This document shows positions 10,562-21,454 of a stretch of DNA of 64,000 bases, piece by piece. The notes beneath the pieces were generated by a model, which was not told where the DNA came from, ran no database searches, and saw only the letters and a program-made list of their open reading frames with translations. Positions within the stretch are counted from its first letter, which is position 1; every line of letters begins with the position of its first letter. The translations under genes and the position numbers were made by a program. Where the stretch lies: positions 30,524,769-30,588,768 of the forward strand of contig OY482848.1 in assembly GCA_960531495.1 (NCBI GenBank), read 5' to 3'. The DNA is from Zeus faber (lineage: Eukaryota > Chordata > Actinopteri > Zeiformes > Zeidae).

Positions 10562-11558
10562 CATGATTGCTAGCATTTGCTGCACGGTGGTGGGTTTAGG
10601 GTACTGGAGCATTGCCTGTTGTCTTTCCGGGTTGATGTATCTCTTATCTCCCGCGATCCTTTTTCCTACCACTTCTGTGCGGCAGATCTGTGCTTTTTCC
10701 TTCTTGATTTTGTACTACGGGGGTAGGTGTAGGTGTGGGCTGGCTTCAGGTCTTTTGTTTTTTTTGGGTTGTCGTTTGGCTATGAGATGAACGTGGGTTG
10801 TGTTGGCGTCCTCTGGTAGTGGACCATGTCGTCCAATCAGTGTGACTGCTGCGCGGCTTACCCTTGTGGTACATTTCTTTTTTCCTTTCTTGATGCCTTT
10901 TTGTGGTTTGTAGAACTGGCAGGTGGATTCGTCGTCCTCTGTATTAGAGGAGAGAAACTCTTTGTCGTCCGTATCGGTAGGGAGCGATGTCTGATCATCG
11001 TCATCGTTCTCACTGTCAGATGGCTTTGGGGAGGGCTGTACTCAGAAATGGATTTGGATCGGGGCTTCCATTACTAATATGGGTGCTTGTATTTCTGGCA
11101 AGGGTGGGGTGCCTATCTTCTGGTCACTCAGCACAGGGGGTGCTGTTGCTTCAGGTGTGTGCTCTGTCTTGGGGTTGTAGGGAGGGGGCGGGTTCCGGTG
11201 TGTTTCTTCATCGGCCAGCAGAGAGGGGTAGAGGGACGGGGTGGTGTGTGGTTGGAGTGGGGTGTGACCTTGGGGGATGGGTTCAGGGAGAGGCGGTAAC
11301 TTGTCTTCTTGTGGGGGGTAGGGTTCTTGCTGGGCTTCTACCACTGCCATGATTGCTGCATTTCTGATTTTATTGCGACGTTCGACAATCATTTCCGCTC
11401 GAATCCATGCCGTCATTATGCGCTGAACCAGCGCCCATGGCCCACCATGTTCTGTTCTTGAGCTCAGCTATAGCTTCATTACGAATCTCAATGGTGCCGG
11501 GTCTGGGGGATGGGGTCTTTTCCATTATGCTTTTGAATGGCAGGAGAACAAAAGACAT
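10562..11558 (-). pseudogene. ERV1 gag remnant fused by deletion to RT
   Basis: Frames 11558-11370 and 11416-11042 hold a matrix-like start and a proline-rich region with a PPPPY late-domain motif (budding motif that recruits NEDD4-type ligases). An acidic Asp/Glu/Ser tract (minus strand, about 11040-10920) and a Lys-rich stretch follow. Shortly after, at about 10680-10563, the reading changes to RT palm/thumb sequence with no capsid, zinc knuckle, protease or RT catalytic core in between. A large internal deletion is therefore inferred. The RT piece stops at the LINE 5' end. Confidence 0.6.
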
Positions 11559-11709
11559 GGGAAGAAGGGGGAGGGGGAAACCTCAGATGTTCGTATTTCA
11601 ATGCATTTCTCGTGCAGCTGCGCCACTAGTGGTCATATAGGTTAGCACAGGTCATATAGGTTAACTTTTTTATTTTTATTTTCATAATCCTCCCCTTTTA
11701 TCTAGAGCA

Positions 11710-11905
11710 ATTTGAGGAGGTTTTCATACACATACACACACAAAATCTCTATCACACACACACACTCTCTCAAACACACACATGCTGCCGTCTCTCTCAC
11801 ATACACACACACGCACGCAGTACCTCTCTCTACACACACATGCACTACACTTCTTCACACACATGTGGTACCTCTCTTCACGTACACTCTCACTCACACA
11901 GCCGG
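11710..11905. repeat. Imperfect (CA)n/(CACT)n-rich tract in ERV1 leader
   Basis: CACACA runs mixed with CTCTCT segments over about 190 bp. The Thr/His-rich open frame here is an artefact of the repeat. Confidence 0.8.
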
Positions 11906-11934
11906 CAATAATATTTTATGCTTAGTCACGGGAA

Positions 11935-12090
11935 TTGGGCCTTTGACCCTTTAATATTTGGTTTTGCTAAGAACTGGGCCTTCCACCCCTAAATGCTTGG
12001 CTTCTTTACTATAAAAAGAAATCCGGGCCTTTCACCCTTAAATGCTTGGTTTTCTTTACTAAAACAAAAGAAATCCGGGCCTCTCATACT
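11935..12090. repeat. About 50-bp tandem repeat, three to four copies, in ERV1 leader
   Basis: The phrase GGGCCTTTCACCCTTAAATG followed by CTTGG, CTTTACTA and AAGAAATCC recurs at about 11937, 11970, 12018 and 12077 with small changes. It lies between the 5' LTR and the gag remnant of ERV1. Confidence 0.7.
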
Positions 12091-12130
12091 TAAATTAAAT
12101 AACAGAGTATCGACTACCCTTCTGAAGCCT

Positions 12131-12330
12131 GAGTTTAACATTTTTCATCGCCAGACATCACTCAGTTTAGGCACACTGGAGGTCTTTCAACAACCGGGCC
12201 TAAATGGGATTCGGAATTACTTCACGAGTTAAACACTGTTCATCACCAAAACGCCGCTCAGTTTAGGCATACTGAATGTATTCTCAACAAACAGGCCCAA
12301 ACGGGACGTGGAATTACTACACAAGTTAAC
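12131..12330. repeat. About 96-bp tandem duplication in ERV1 leader
   Basis: GAGTTTAACA-type starts at 12131, 12226 and 12323 frame two diverged copies. Both contain CTCAGTTTAGGCA, a CAACAAACCGGGCC-like stretch and GGAATTACT. Confidence 0.75.
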
Positions 12331-12657
12331 ACACAGCCGCTTCGAAGGGGGGGTTCCTGACCCGTTCTCTTAACTTTCTTTACTACCGTTCTCATCAAAC
12401 GATCCAATTTCTCGTCTCCACAATATTTAACAATTATTATTCATGCATCATTCAACAATACATCCCCGAAACCACAAAGTTCTTCGTCCAGCCAACAGTA
12501 CAACACTTCCACCTCAAATATTCCTATCTTATCTATGCAGACTTCATGAAATGGCTCTGTTCACCTTTTCGCGGGTACCCATGGAAGTATCGCAACGGTT
12601 CAGGCTTTTGGAACTCCTCTGCAGTCTTGTAATGGAATAATCTCGGGGTCACCAATT

Positions 12658-13234
12658 TGTCATGTTCAAAATTTCCAAATCCGGAATGATGCAGTGAAAC
12701 TGGAACTTTGAGCTACGGAGAGTTTATTGGACGGTTTGAGAATCTACCAAAAAAATAAAAAACTTTATAGGTCGAGGTAGTGAGTCCTAAGCTGCGTGTC
12801 TCATCTAGTAGACATTTCACCCAGGAGTCTAAAACTTTTTTTCCTCATCCCTTTGTTACAAATGACACACCCCCCTTTGCGGGGCGGTCCCTCCTTTGCT
12901 ATTTCCCATCCCTCGAGTGTCTAATTTTCAGACTCCCCGCTATGTGTGCGCCAGATTAAGCGTTTCAGTGCCGGTTTCTAACTGGTTGCGTAGTTACCCC
13001 CAGTGTCTTTATACATGTTTTAATTTTGGCTCTGACTGATCAATGAAACTGTATTTCATAATTCCCCACAATAAAAATGATAGTAATGTATATAAATACA
13101 TTGATGTAATGTATACTGTAGTATACAGACATATAGTTTTGCTATCGAGGATTAGTTCAATGTGTAATGTTATAGTTATAGTTATAGTAGTATAGTTATA
13201 GTTATAGTATATGTATATGTATTTTTTTCTCACA
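12658..13234 (-). repeat. ERV1 5' LTR
   Basis: It begins TGTCATGTTCAAAA and ends CTCACA. Positions 12658-12980 match the other LTR. The next 250 bp are AT-rich and include several TTATAG repeats near 13168-13208; in minus-strand order this is the U3 region. The partner LTR lacks this part, so the full LTR length is best read here (577 bp). Confidence 0.75.
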
Positions 13235-13238
13235 TTAA

Positions 13239-13881
13239 CAATTAATTTATCATATTAAATGACTGGGAAAATGAAATAAACCAAATTAATAATAATTGAT
13301 CGGTTTCGTGAGGAGCTCTTGGTCCAGTACATTTACTACTGTCTTCCCCTATTAAGGAAAACAAACAGATAAACTTCTTTCCAATAAATGGGATTTATTT
13401 TATCATGCTAACTAATTGAATGATGGAAATAAAAGCAAAACATATGAAACATTTAATAATGGTTAAACCAATGATTAAGAAAATAAATGGTAAAGAAAAT
13501 TTATGAAAAAGAAAATAAGTAAATTAATACAGAATTTAAATAAGGGTGACACACTTTAACTCAGAGACAATAGTGAGGCAAGAAGTTACGTGACTTTCAT
13601 CAAAATAATAAAACAAGTCACACGCTAAGGGCAGTTTACTTCTCTAAAGGAGGGAATTAATTAAACAGCCTGTATCAAGAAGCAGATTTGGAAGGCTTTC
13701 AACTTGCAGATCGTCACCTGGTGAAATCACCAGATGTGATTTCACCTTCACACAGTCGGTCCGGGTAAGCTAATTAGACTCTCCGTTGACTTCCAGGTTA
13801 AATGGCGATGGCTTTGGCATGCTTCTCTTGTTGTGGATGAGCGGCAAACAGAATTAATCTAGCTACACTAACTTTGAAGAG
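13239..13881. other. Non-coding stretch, nothing recognised
   Basis: AT-rich DNA between ERV1 and the second MITE. There is no frame with family resemblance and no clear repeat. Confidence 0.45.
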
Positions 13882-13884
13882 TTA

Positions 13885-14528
13885 TGGTACGGTCACACCG
13901 CCGGCAACAGGCCGCTGCAAAGCGGCAGGCAGCAATGCATTTGAAATGGTGCTCGGCTCCATCCAGCTGCAGGCGACGACCGGCAACAACCTCACAGCTT
14001 TATGGCAACAAGGAAAGTTGAGCAGTTTTCACCTTTATGCGAATGATCACTGCCTGACGCCAATAGGAGGGAAGATATGCTCTCAATGGTGCTGATCCTT
14101 GGAAAAAGGACACTTGGACCATTGCGTTTTGTTCCTTTTTTTTAATCAAAAACGTCCCTTAAACTATCGATAAAATAAGGAACATGTCATTTTATGTTTT
14201 CTTCAACAAAGACAATTCTTTATTTAATAGGACAACTTTATTTACGTAATTTTTTCAAGGGGTTATTTATTTTGCTGAGTTAACAGCTACACGTATTTAA
14301 ATGTTTTAAAAAGTACCAAAAAAAGCACCATCTATCTATATAATGTATATTAAATATTGAAAGGGAGAGGCTTGAAATGTTTGTTGTACACACAACAGCC
14401 AGTCGATGTTGAGCCGACATGCCCACAAGCGCCAGGGGCACAGAAGCCCTGTCGCCAGTGTTATGACTGTACAGCGACGAGACTTGGCTTCACACTGCAG
14501 CCCCGTCGCTGGCGGTGTGACCCTACCA
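13885..14528. mobile_element. Second PIF/Harbinger-type MITE
   Basis: The left end TGGTACGGTCACACCGCC and the inverse of the right end TGGTAGGGTCACACCGCC agree at 17 of 18 bases. TTA flanks both sides (13882-13884 and 14529-14531). The 644-bp element has no transposase frame. Its TIR differs from the MITE at 2225-2848, so it belongs to a different family with the same target preference. Confidence 0.8.
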
Positions 14529-14689
14529 TTAGGCTTGAATCTTTCATAGACCGGTTGAAAACAAAAATACAAGAATCTAATGTTGAAAAAAGGTTTGGTG
14601 ATTCGAAACAAAAGAAGCTCTAAAACCAGACTGGAATGTATGAAAGATTTTATTATGACACATAAAAGCCAAAAGCTGGGTTTACTGGG

Positions 14690-16556
14690 TTTCTTCTTCT
14701 TCCTTCTTCTTTCTTTCTTATATCACCTTCTCTAAAACCTTTGATAGAAATAGAAATTTAGAAATGGGCCTAAAATTGTTTAGAACAGAGGGATCAAGGT
14801 TAGGTTTCTTTAAAAGAGGAAGGACCACAGCATTTTTAAAAACAGAGGGAAAAATGCTCCAGCGAGCTATTTATTATAGATAATAAACTGAGTTCAATTG
14901 TGTCAATCACCTCTTTAAGAAATGTTGTGGGGTAGGGATAATATCAAGGCTGTACGTGGTTGATTTCATGTAGGATAGAATTTCAAATAAAAATGATAGT
15001 GACACAGGTTCAAAATTGCTAAAATAACTGTAAATGTCCCTACTGGCATGTATAACTTGGTCAGGGGGAAATATTTGCTGTCTTATATTCTCAGCTTTAT
15101 TCGCAAAAAGGTTTGAAAACTCCTCACACATCTCTGGTGAGGTCTCAGTAAGATGGCAGGGGGACGGGGTGATGACAGAATCTTTTACCTTAAATACAAT
15201 TCTGGGGTTAGAATGTTTTGCAACAATCAGGTTAGAGAAGAAAGTTGTTCTTGTTACTTTAACTGCCCTTCTTTAATTGCACATAGCATCTTTCCAGATC
15301 TCATAAAATATGTGTAAACCACTCTTCTTAAATTTCCCTCTCTTTCTCCTACAGTCTCTCTTAAGTTCCTGGGTGGATTCATTTACACAGGGCTGCGATG
15401 TTTAATTTCACTTTTGTCTTTGTATTGGGCGACAGAGTCCAGGGCAGTCAGAAACAGTGTCATTAGAATGGGAGTCAAGCTCTTCTGTGTTAAAATCTGG
15501 ATAAAAGGGAGTTAACGTAACATAAGTCTGGCTGGGGAAGCAGACATGCATGTTAAAAATCAGAATTTTGTCATATTTTGCATACAATGAGATAACAACT
15601 CAGCAAATTCTTGGGTAAAGGCGTTATTTGGTCTAGGCAGTCTGTAAATGATTTAAATTATCACTGGATCCTTAGAATTTAACATAAAACCAAGATGTTC
15701 AAATGTTAAGTTCCTATGTGAAATATGAGTGTTATTTAAGTCCTTTTGCTTTTCCCCCCTCCTCTGCCTGAGAGCCTGGGTTGGTGGAGAAAATTAAATT
15801 CAGGGTGTTGCTTCAATAAGGGGACTGCAGTCTCCCTGACTTAACCAAGTCTCTGTGATGATAAAAAAAAAAAATCCTAATTATTAAAAATAATTAAATC
15901 CTGACACAAAAATGATTTGTTATTGAGAGATTTGATGTTTAAAAGACCAAAGTTTACAGGTTTACAGATAGCAGCATCATCAATTTTAGAATTATGATTA
16001 GCTTTAAGGGGGTGTGATAATGAGTGTGCTACCATAGGTCTATGAAAGGAAATTATAGTGGTTATAGTTGAAGGCATACCAGTCCCATTTAGGAGAGCTG
16101 AGTGGAATACTGGAGTAGGGGATGGAGGGGGTGACTGTATAATGAATCGATCTGTGGGACTCACTGACCATCAGGTGGTGAATGCATTGCAGGAGAGCGG
16201 TGTGTGTCCAATGTTTATGAAAAGTAGATGGGATCCTTCATCTCCTTAAAAAGATCCAGTCTATTGTAGAAAGTGGTGAAGTAGCCCACGTAGGGGATGC
16301 CTCTGTCGCAGCAGTAGCCCTTCAGCCAGATGTGGAGCTGCCGCAATCAGCTAAACTTAACGTCGCCAAAACGGGAAGAAGGCAGTGGGCCTGACACCAT
16401 GCACTGTTTGTTCGTATTTAAAATTCTGTTCATGATGCACACAAAATCTTCTTTGGGTTTCTCTGATTGCAGTGTTTTAAGGCTGTTGGTGCCTACATGC
16501 ACCACAATAGCGGACAGACGGGTGATGGTTATGTCGTGACCAAAAAGGTCCAGACC
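14690..16556 (-). mobile_element. L2/CR1-like LINE, downstream part (esterase end, APE endonuclease, RT start), decayed
   Basis: On the minus strand, 16550-16205 encodes the second half of an SGNH-hydrolase ORF1 (IVVHVGTNSL, CMVSGPLPSSRFGDVKF, LRQLHIWLKGYCCDRGIPYV), with a stop inside. Next, 16164-15877 starts the endonuclease ORF (NFGLLNIKSLNNKS), and about 15840-15780 carries an ETWLSQGD-type motif. Then 15131-14907 (CEEFSNLFANKAENIRQQI) and about 14900-14720 match the region leading into RT. Sequence homology ends near 14690 in an AAGAAG-rich run, so the RT core and 3' end are lost. The upstream half of the esterase lies at 32831-33066, across ERV2. Confidence 0.75.
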
Positions 16557-17222
16557 TGGGCCAGGAAAAGTCTGGATCTCTGGACGACACTTTATCTATT
16601 CTGGTTTCAAAAACTTGGAGGAAAACATAGGAATCTTGCAGAGTCGGATGGAGAGATGTTTATTGTGCATCTGAGAGACAGCTATAAACAATTAGTAGGC
16701 TCCTGAGGCCAACTACAGAACTGTACTGTTGGTCCTTCCTTATATACCCAAAATGTTCCCTCCTTCTGGTACATGCCCTGCCCCTTTCAGTACAAGGAAC
16801 CAGTCACAGTCTTTGGGTGTACCCCAAGGAATCAATCACAGTCTTTGGGATGCATCTATTTTTATGGGAATACGGGTGTCTTATGTGTTATGTTGTATGT
16901 GTATATAAGCATGTTCTACAGAGTAATGAGTTATTCTGACCTTCACTTGACACTAGTATTTTTGGAATTTCCTAGCATATATTATTTTTTAAAGGTTTTT
17001 AATACACAACTTTAATATTTAGTTATGGACTTATGGCTTAATATTACATGTAATCAGGGTTCTTGTTATATGGGGGTTAATAATTAAATTGACTTATGGC
17101 TCATTATAACATGTAAACAGGTTTCTTTATCATGTAGGGATTAATAATTAACTGGACTTATGGCTCAATACAACATGTCAGCAGGTTACTTATCTTGTGG
17201 GGGTTGATAATTAACCACAACA
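16557..17222 (-). repeat. ERV2 3' LTR
   Basis: It starts TGGGCCAGGAAAAGTCTGG and ends CCACAACA. It shares most of its length with 32129-32830, including the CAGTCTTTGGG, CCTTCTGGTACATGCCCTGC and GACTTATGG stretches. The left edge abuts esterase-coding LINE sequence. Confidence 0.85.
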
Positions 17223-17639
17223 TTTCCCCCCAATGTGACTTCTAAAGTCACACATTAACAGAATAGCGAGGATAACAAGATTGTGAGCAAGCAAACAGAT
17301 AACATAGAGATATATACTGTATGTCAGTAAATGCATTAACATAACAATTGTAGTGAGTGCATAGATAATATAGGTATACTTAAAAGTAAAATAAAATAGT
17401 GGGTTATGGGTGTAAGTCAGTGAGACTGGAGTGGCTGAGGTGCTGCGTTTTCAGCTTCCATACACTGCACCCCCACTGTACAGTGAGCATCAGTAAATAA
17501 CGTGAGAAATTAAAGTATGACATCTGTGTATACTCAATAAAACATTGTCAAACATGGTTATATTTGGTTATCAGAACATGTTTATACTATATTCGTGATG
17601 GATAAAAATATGCAAACCCATCCTTTTGGGTCCTCCCTA

Positions 17640-19140
17640 GACTGCTCTGGCCTCTGCTAGTCAATGAGGTACCTGTATCCACCGTCGAGGGGCTGGAAAG
17701 GAAGATAAACACCTACCCGAGGAGATGGCGTCCCTAGAAGCCTTTGCTCCATTGGGCTATACAGCACAGGCATCAAGCTGCAGCTGCCTTTGACATCAGT
17801 GGTTGAGGAGTATAAGGCAACACGTCAGACCATGATGCTGCGAAACAGCAAGGACGAGAGAGTATGACAAGCAGGAATTGTGGTCAGGACAGGCCGCAAG
17901 TGGTCAGCCAACAGAGCACTGACGGAGGCAGAGGGTTGACTGCACCAGGCAGATATCATGGGGACAGTAGCCCAGGGCAGGCTGGGACTGGGTTGCTCCA
18001 CCAGAATAACCTGGAACAAGGCTGACCCAAAGAAGTGGCGCAACATGGTGCTGGAGGAGGTCCACAAGGAAAAAGGAGGAGATTCGGCATGTCAAGGCTG
18101 TAGCCATAAAGAAACAGGGCAGCTGGACAAAGTGGGAGGCCGTGCGAGAGATGGCCCTGACCTGGCAGGACGTCTGGAGCATGGAAGGACACAGAATAAA
18201 GTTCCTGATGTGTTCTGTATCCATTGTCCTGCCTACTCCATAAAACCTCCACACATGGGGGTTAGCAAAGAGCCCCAAGTGCATGCTATGTGGAAAATCA
18301 GCTAACCTGGAGCATGCCCTCTCATCCTATCAGTTAAGCATAGCAGATGGGAAATTCAGGTGGCAACATGACAAGATTCTGGCTCAGTTGGCGGATGGCA
18401 TGGAGCAGGCAAGGAAGAAGGTGAAGCAACTTTCTACTGGGCCTAACTTTATCCATTTCATCAGGTCAGGAGAGAGTGCTGCAGCAGAACGAAAAGGCAA
18501 AGGCGTCCTGGCTTCAGCAAGAGACTGGGAGATGAGGGCAGTCCTGAAGAAACAGCTCAAATTCCCAGAGGATATAGCCCACACAAGCCTCAGACCAGAC
18601 ATTGTCCTCTGGTCTAGAAGTATCACACAGGTGGTAAACATAGAGCTAACATAGAGCTAACCCTCCATCCTCTCTGGGAAGAGAGGATGGAGGAGGCACA
18701 TGAGCGCAAGCTCAAGAAATACCAAGACCTTATCCTCAAGAGCCGGCAACACAGATCGAAGGCCTTGAATCTACCTGCCTGCCAGAGGCTTTGCCAGGCA
18801 GTCACTCTGGAGAACCCTTGGACTGCTTGGGATTGAAGGTCTGGCCAGGAAACGGCAGCAAAGTAGGCAACGTCAGCAAACAGGCTGAAACAGCAACCTG
18901 ATGGATTTGGATACAGTGGAAGGTGCGGTGGCGGGGCCAACCTGGGGAAGGATTAACAACGGCAGAGGCGGGTGGTGGACATGAGGGGGAGATCCAGGAC
19001 TTTGGATCTGCTGTTGAGCCCTCCCGAGGTGTCATGGGCTTAAATCGATGAAACACCAGTGAATAGGGGTGCATATCTGATAACCTGATGTAGCCCCCCA
19101 TCTCTTGCTCAGGTATGCGGCCGAGTCCAGACTTGTCTCA
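17640..19140 (+). mobile_element. Fragment of a LINE with restriction-like endonuclease (R2/NeSL-type)
   Basis: Plus-strand frames with stops and shifts follow the C-terminal half of an REL-endonuclease LINE. The pieces are a VSTVEGLERKINTYPRRW segment after the RT, GRKWSANRALTEAE, IMGTVAQGRLGLGCSTR, a zinc-knuckle-like CxxC...H motif (MLCGKSANLEHALSS at 18283), and FRWQHDKILAQLADGMEQ. At 18590-18655 comes LRPDIVLWSRS followed by IELT, the PD-(D/E)XK nuclease signature. The RT palm is absent, so this is a 5'-truncated copy. It lies in the 3' part of ERV2, opposite to the provirus orientation. Confidence 0.7.
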
Positions 19141-19320
19141 GGGAGGAGGATACCTTTGCTAAGCATAGTCCCGCTAATACCTTGAAAGAGGGAAGAAGGA
19201 GAGGAGAGAGCGATGCCACTGGCCTATAGATGGGTCAGGGCAGGGTCCTTGTAAAGGTGGGCCAGGTGTGATGACCTACATCGTATTTTACATATCAGCA
19301 GAGGCATTTGGCTGTGGAGT

Positions 19321-20067
19321 TCACCAAGTCCCCCTTCGCAGCCACTGAATCCGCGGCAGTTGCTGATTGAGGGTGGCAACCTGGTGACGTAGAATATTGA
19401 CGATGTCGTTGAGTGTGTCCACTCTGTCTTTGTATGATGTCAGCTGAGCGAGGTGAGCCTTACCTTTCCGGCGGGCCCTTCGTGACTGGAGCCACCATTG
19501 TTCCCTGAAACTTATCTTGCGTAGGCGGACGGCTGTAGCATGTGGGACCCTGTCCAGTACGGACCAGAAACCAGGCCAAGACATAGCTACCACGGTGGCA
19601 GGGAGGGAAAAATACAGGTCCATGGTAAGACCCAGGCGCTACTATGGGGCGTCGCCTGGAGTGTCTGTACCTGATGAGGCGCTGGATGACATGTCTGAAG
19701 TAGCGGGTGACGTGGGACTGAGGGGCTCCAGTTGTCCGATGCAGCGGTTTTGTTGGATGTATCCAGGGGGGCTGGAGTTGTAGAAGTGAGGGGAATCAGC
19801 CAGGCATGCGATGCGGTGGTGTCCACGGAGTGGTACGATGCTGTAGCGAGGGTTGAGGTGGTGGGGCGCGCTCTTTCCGGAGCTAGTGTGGCTAGGGCCG
19901 ATGGTCCAGGAACCGTGTGGCCTGGTGCTGATGCTAGGGTCACAGCAGGTGGACCTCAAAATGTGGAGCCTGTGCTTTGGGCTATGGGGTGTGAAAGTGG
20001 TGTGGTGAATGGGGTCTGTACAGGTGTGAAATTGCCTGAGAGCAACATTTGGGGGTTCTGGGCCCAC
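19321..20067 (-). CDS. Possible basic-leucine-zipper protein remnant near ERV2 3' end
   Basis: On the minus strand, frame 19623-19321 (100 codons) has a basic stretch (LQSRRARRKGKAHLAQL). It runs straight into a heptad pattern with a-positions Leu, Val, Val, Val, Leu and d-positions Tyr, Leu, Leu, Leu (segment from SYKDRVDTLNDIVNI to ATLNQQL). This layout is typical of bZIP DNA-binding proteins. Upstream frames 20067-19642 and 19943-19587 are rich in Pro, Ser and Thr, like an activation region, but in other frames. Three explanations are open: an accessory gene of ERV2, a captured cellular bZIP exon, or part of another transposon. The usual Asn of the basic region is not present (Trp-Trp occupies that part). 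No gene name can be given. Confidence 0.4.
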
Positions 20068-20070
20068 TGA

Positions 20071-20640
20071 TTCACTGTGGGGATTGAGACTTTAATATTT
20101 AATTGTATTTTTCAGTATCAAATGGTCAAAAAATGTTTACAGTTTAAATAAGGATTGAATATTTTTTTTAATTTCAGGGAAATTGATGCCCTTTAAGTCT
20201 TTTCTGTGACAGACTAAAAAACAATGTTAATAAAGTTATTCTTTGTTGTAAGTTGATCCATATTTCTTTTTTTGTTTTCTTTAATGTTAATAAAGATACA
20301 ATGTTATGCAGAGGTGACTTATAACAATTTTATAGACAAATGATTCTATTTACAGTCGTGGCAGAGAGTTGGGGGGGCGCGAAATGTTTACTTCTTCCGA
20401 GGGGGGGGGCGTAACAGAAAATTATTGAGAAGCTCTGGCCTAGCCCTACCTGACGCTTTGTCCGTGTGCCCCTTTTTTCCCTGTGACCTTGTGTGGTAAG
20501 TGTAATCAGCCTGTGGGCCCTTTATATTTCTCCCTGTTACCGATTGTTGGAAACAACATAAGCGTCAGTATTAGTGTGGCTGCGGCTAGTGCCCTTCCTT
20601 GTCCCCTAGGTGTAATTTTTTTGGCCCTTGTGATGGTGTT
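20071..20640. other. ERV2 interior, unrecognised
   Basis: Low-complexity AT-rich segment followed by G-runs near 20371-20410. Its position suggests decayed envelope or accessory sequence of ERV2, but no motif supports this. Confidence 0.3.
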
Positions 20641-21453
20641 TTAAGCTCTCATATTGCTGAGCCTCCCTCTCCAGATTGGTTTCCTGCCCACTTTGACTTC
20701 CTGCTCGGCTCCTGGTCTCACTGCTTGCTGAGCTGCTGCTTGTTGGGCTGCTGCTTGTAGCGTCCCTGCTTTCTTGCCCTGTGGATCTCCGCCTGGCAGC
20801 CAGTCCCTTGAATTGTCTTGCTCCCTGTGGGGAGGTGTCACCTTCCCCATCTTTGTATCGCTCCTGTCCCTACGAGTCGGTTTCACCTGCCCCTTCCTGT
20901 TCCTGCGGGATGGTTTCACCCGCCCCTTCCGCCACAGAGGCTGTTGTTCTTCTTCTAAAAGCCACGAATGTTCTCTCAGGGTCTTCTGCTCAACAGCAGA
21001 GATTTCGATGGAACCAGAATTTCTTACCTTCTACTTTAAGGGTAGTTCTGGTTGCTAAACTGACTTTGAACGGGCCCTCACGCCCAGGTTGGTTCCACTT
21101 TTTTTGAACACCTTGACGTACATCCAGTCCCCTGGACTTATTCTTTGTTGGTCCTCTGGGATGTGTGCTCCTCTGTCGTCTGTGGCACCATTCACCTGTT
21201 GGAACACAGCTTTATGTATTTGTTTTAGATGCTGTAGGCAGCCTTGCAGCTCCCTTTGCAATTGCTCAAGCAAAGGTCCTTCATAAGGACCTCTGAGGTA
21301 GGGCACAGACATGGGTCGACCCGTAAGCATTTGATGCAGGGTTAGGTGTGTTATTCTGGTAATGCTTGATCGCATGGACAGTAGTGCTAGTGGCAAGGCC
21401 TGCATCCAATTTAGCGTGCCATCTTCCCTTATCTTTGCTAGTTTGGGCATCAA
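20641..21453 (-). pseudogene. ERV2 pol: integrase C-terminal part
   Basis: Frame 21453-21055 carries LNWMQALPLALLSMRSS, MLTGRPMSVPYLRG and ISPGDWMYVKVFKK, the end of a gamma-type integrase. The layout is the same as the ERV1 copy but the sequence is clearly different. The expected W-x-GP segment is degraded. Downstream, frame 20919-20641 is rich in Arg, Lys and Gln/Ala repeats and is not recognised; it may be the decayed start of the next gene. Upstream, the catalytic core is replaced at about 21455 by an I/Nimb-like LINE fragment. Confidence 0.75.
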
Positions 21454-21454
21454 A

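Larger units (their letters stand above)
3443..13234 (-). mobile_element. ERV1: degraded gamma-type endogenous retrovirus provirus
   Basis: Two direct repeats (LTRs, 3443-3818 and 12658-13234) bracket retroviral pieces, all on the minus strand: a proline-rich gag segment, RT connection, RNase H and integrase C-terminus. Both outer flanks are TTAA (3439-3442 and 13235-13238), a 4-bp target duplication as seen for gammaretrovirus-like insertions. Next to the right LTR the minus strand reads TTGGTGACCCCGAG, a plausible primer-binding site. A purine run (AAGGAGGGA on the minus strand, about 3820-3830) sits beside the left LTR as a polypurine tract. Capsid, nucleocapsid, protease, most of RT and a recognisable envelope are missing. 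A 3.5-kb LINE at 7045-10561 splits pol. The copy cannot encode functional proteins. Confidence 0.85.
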
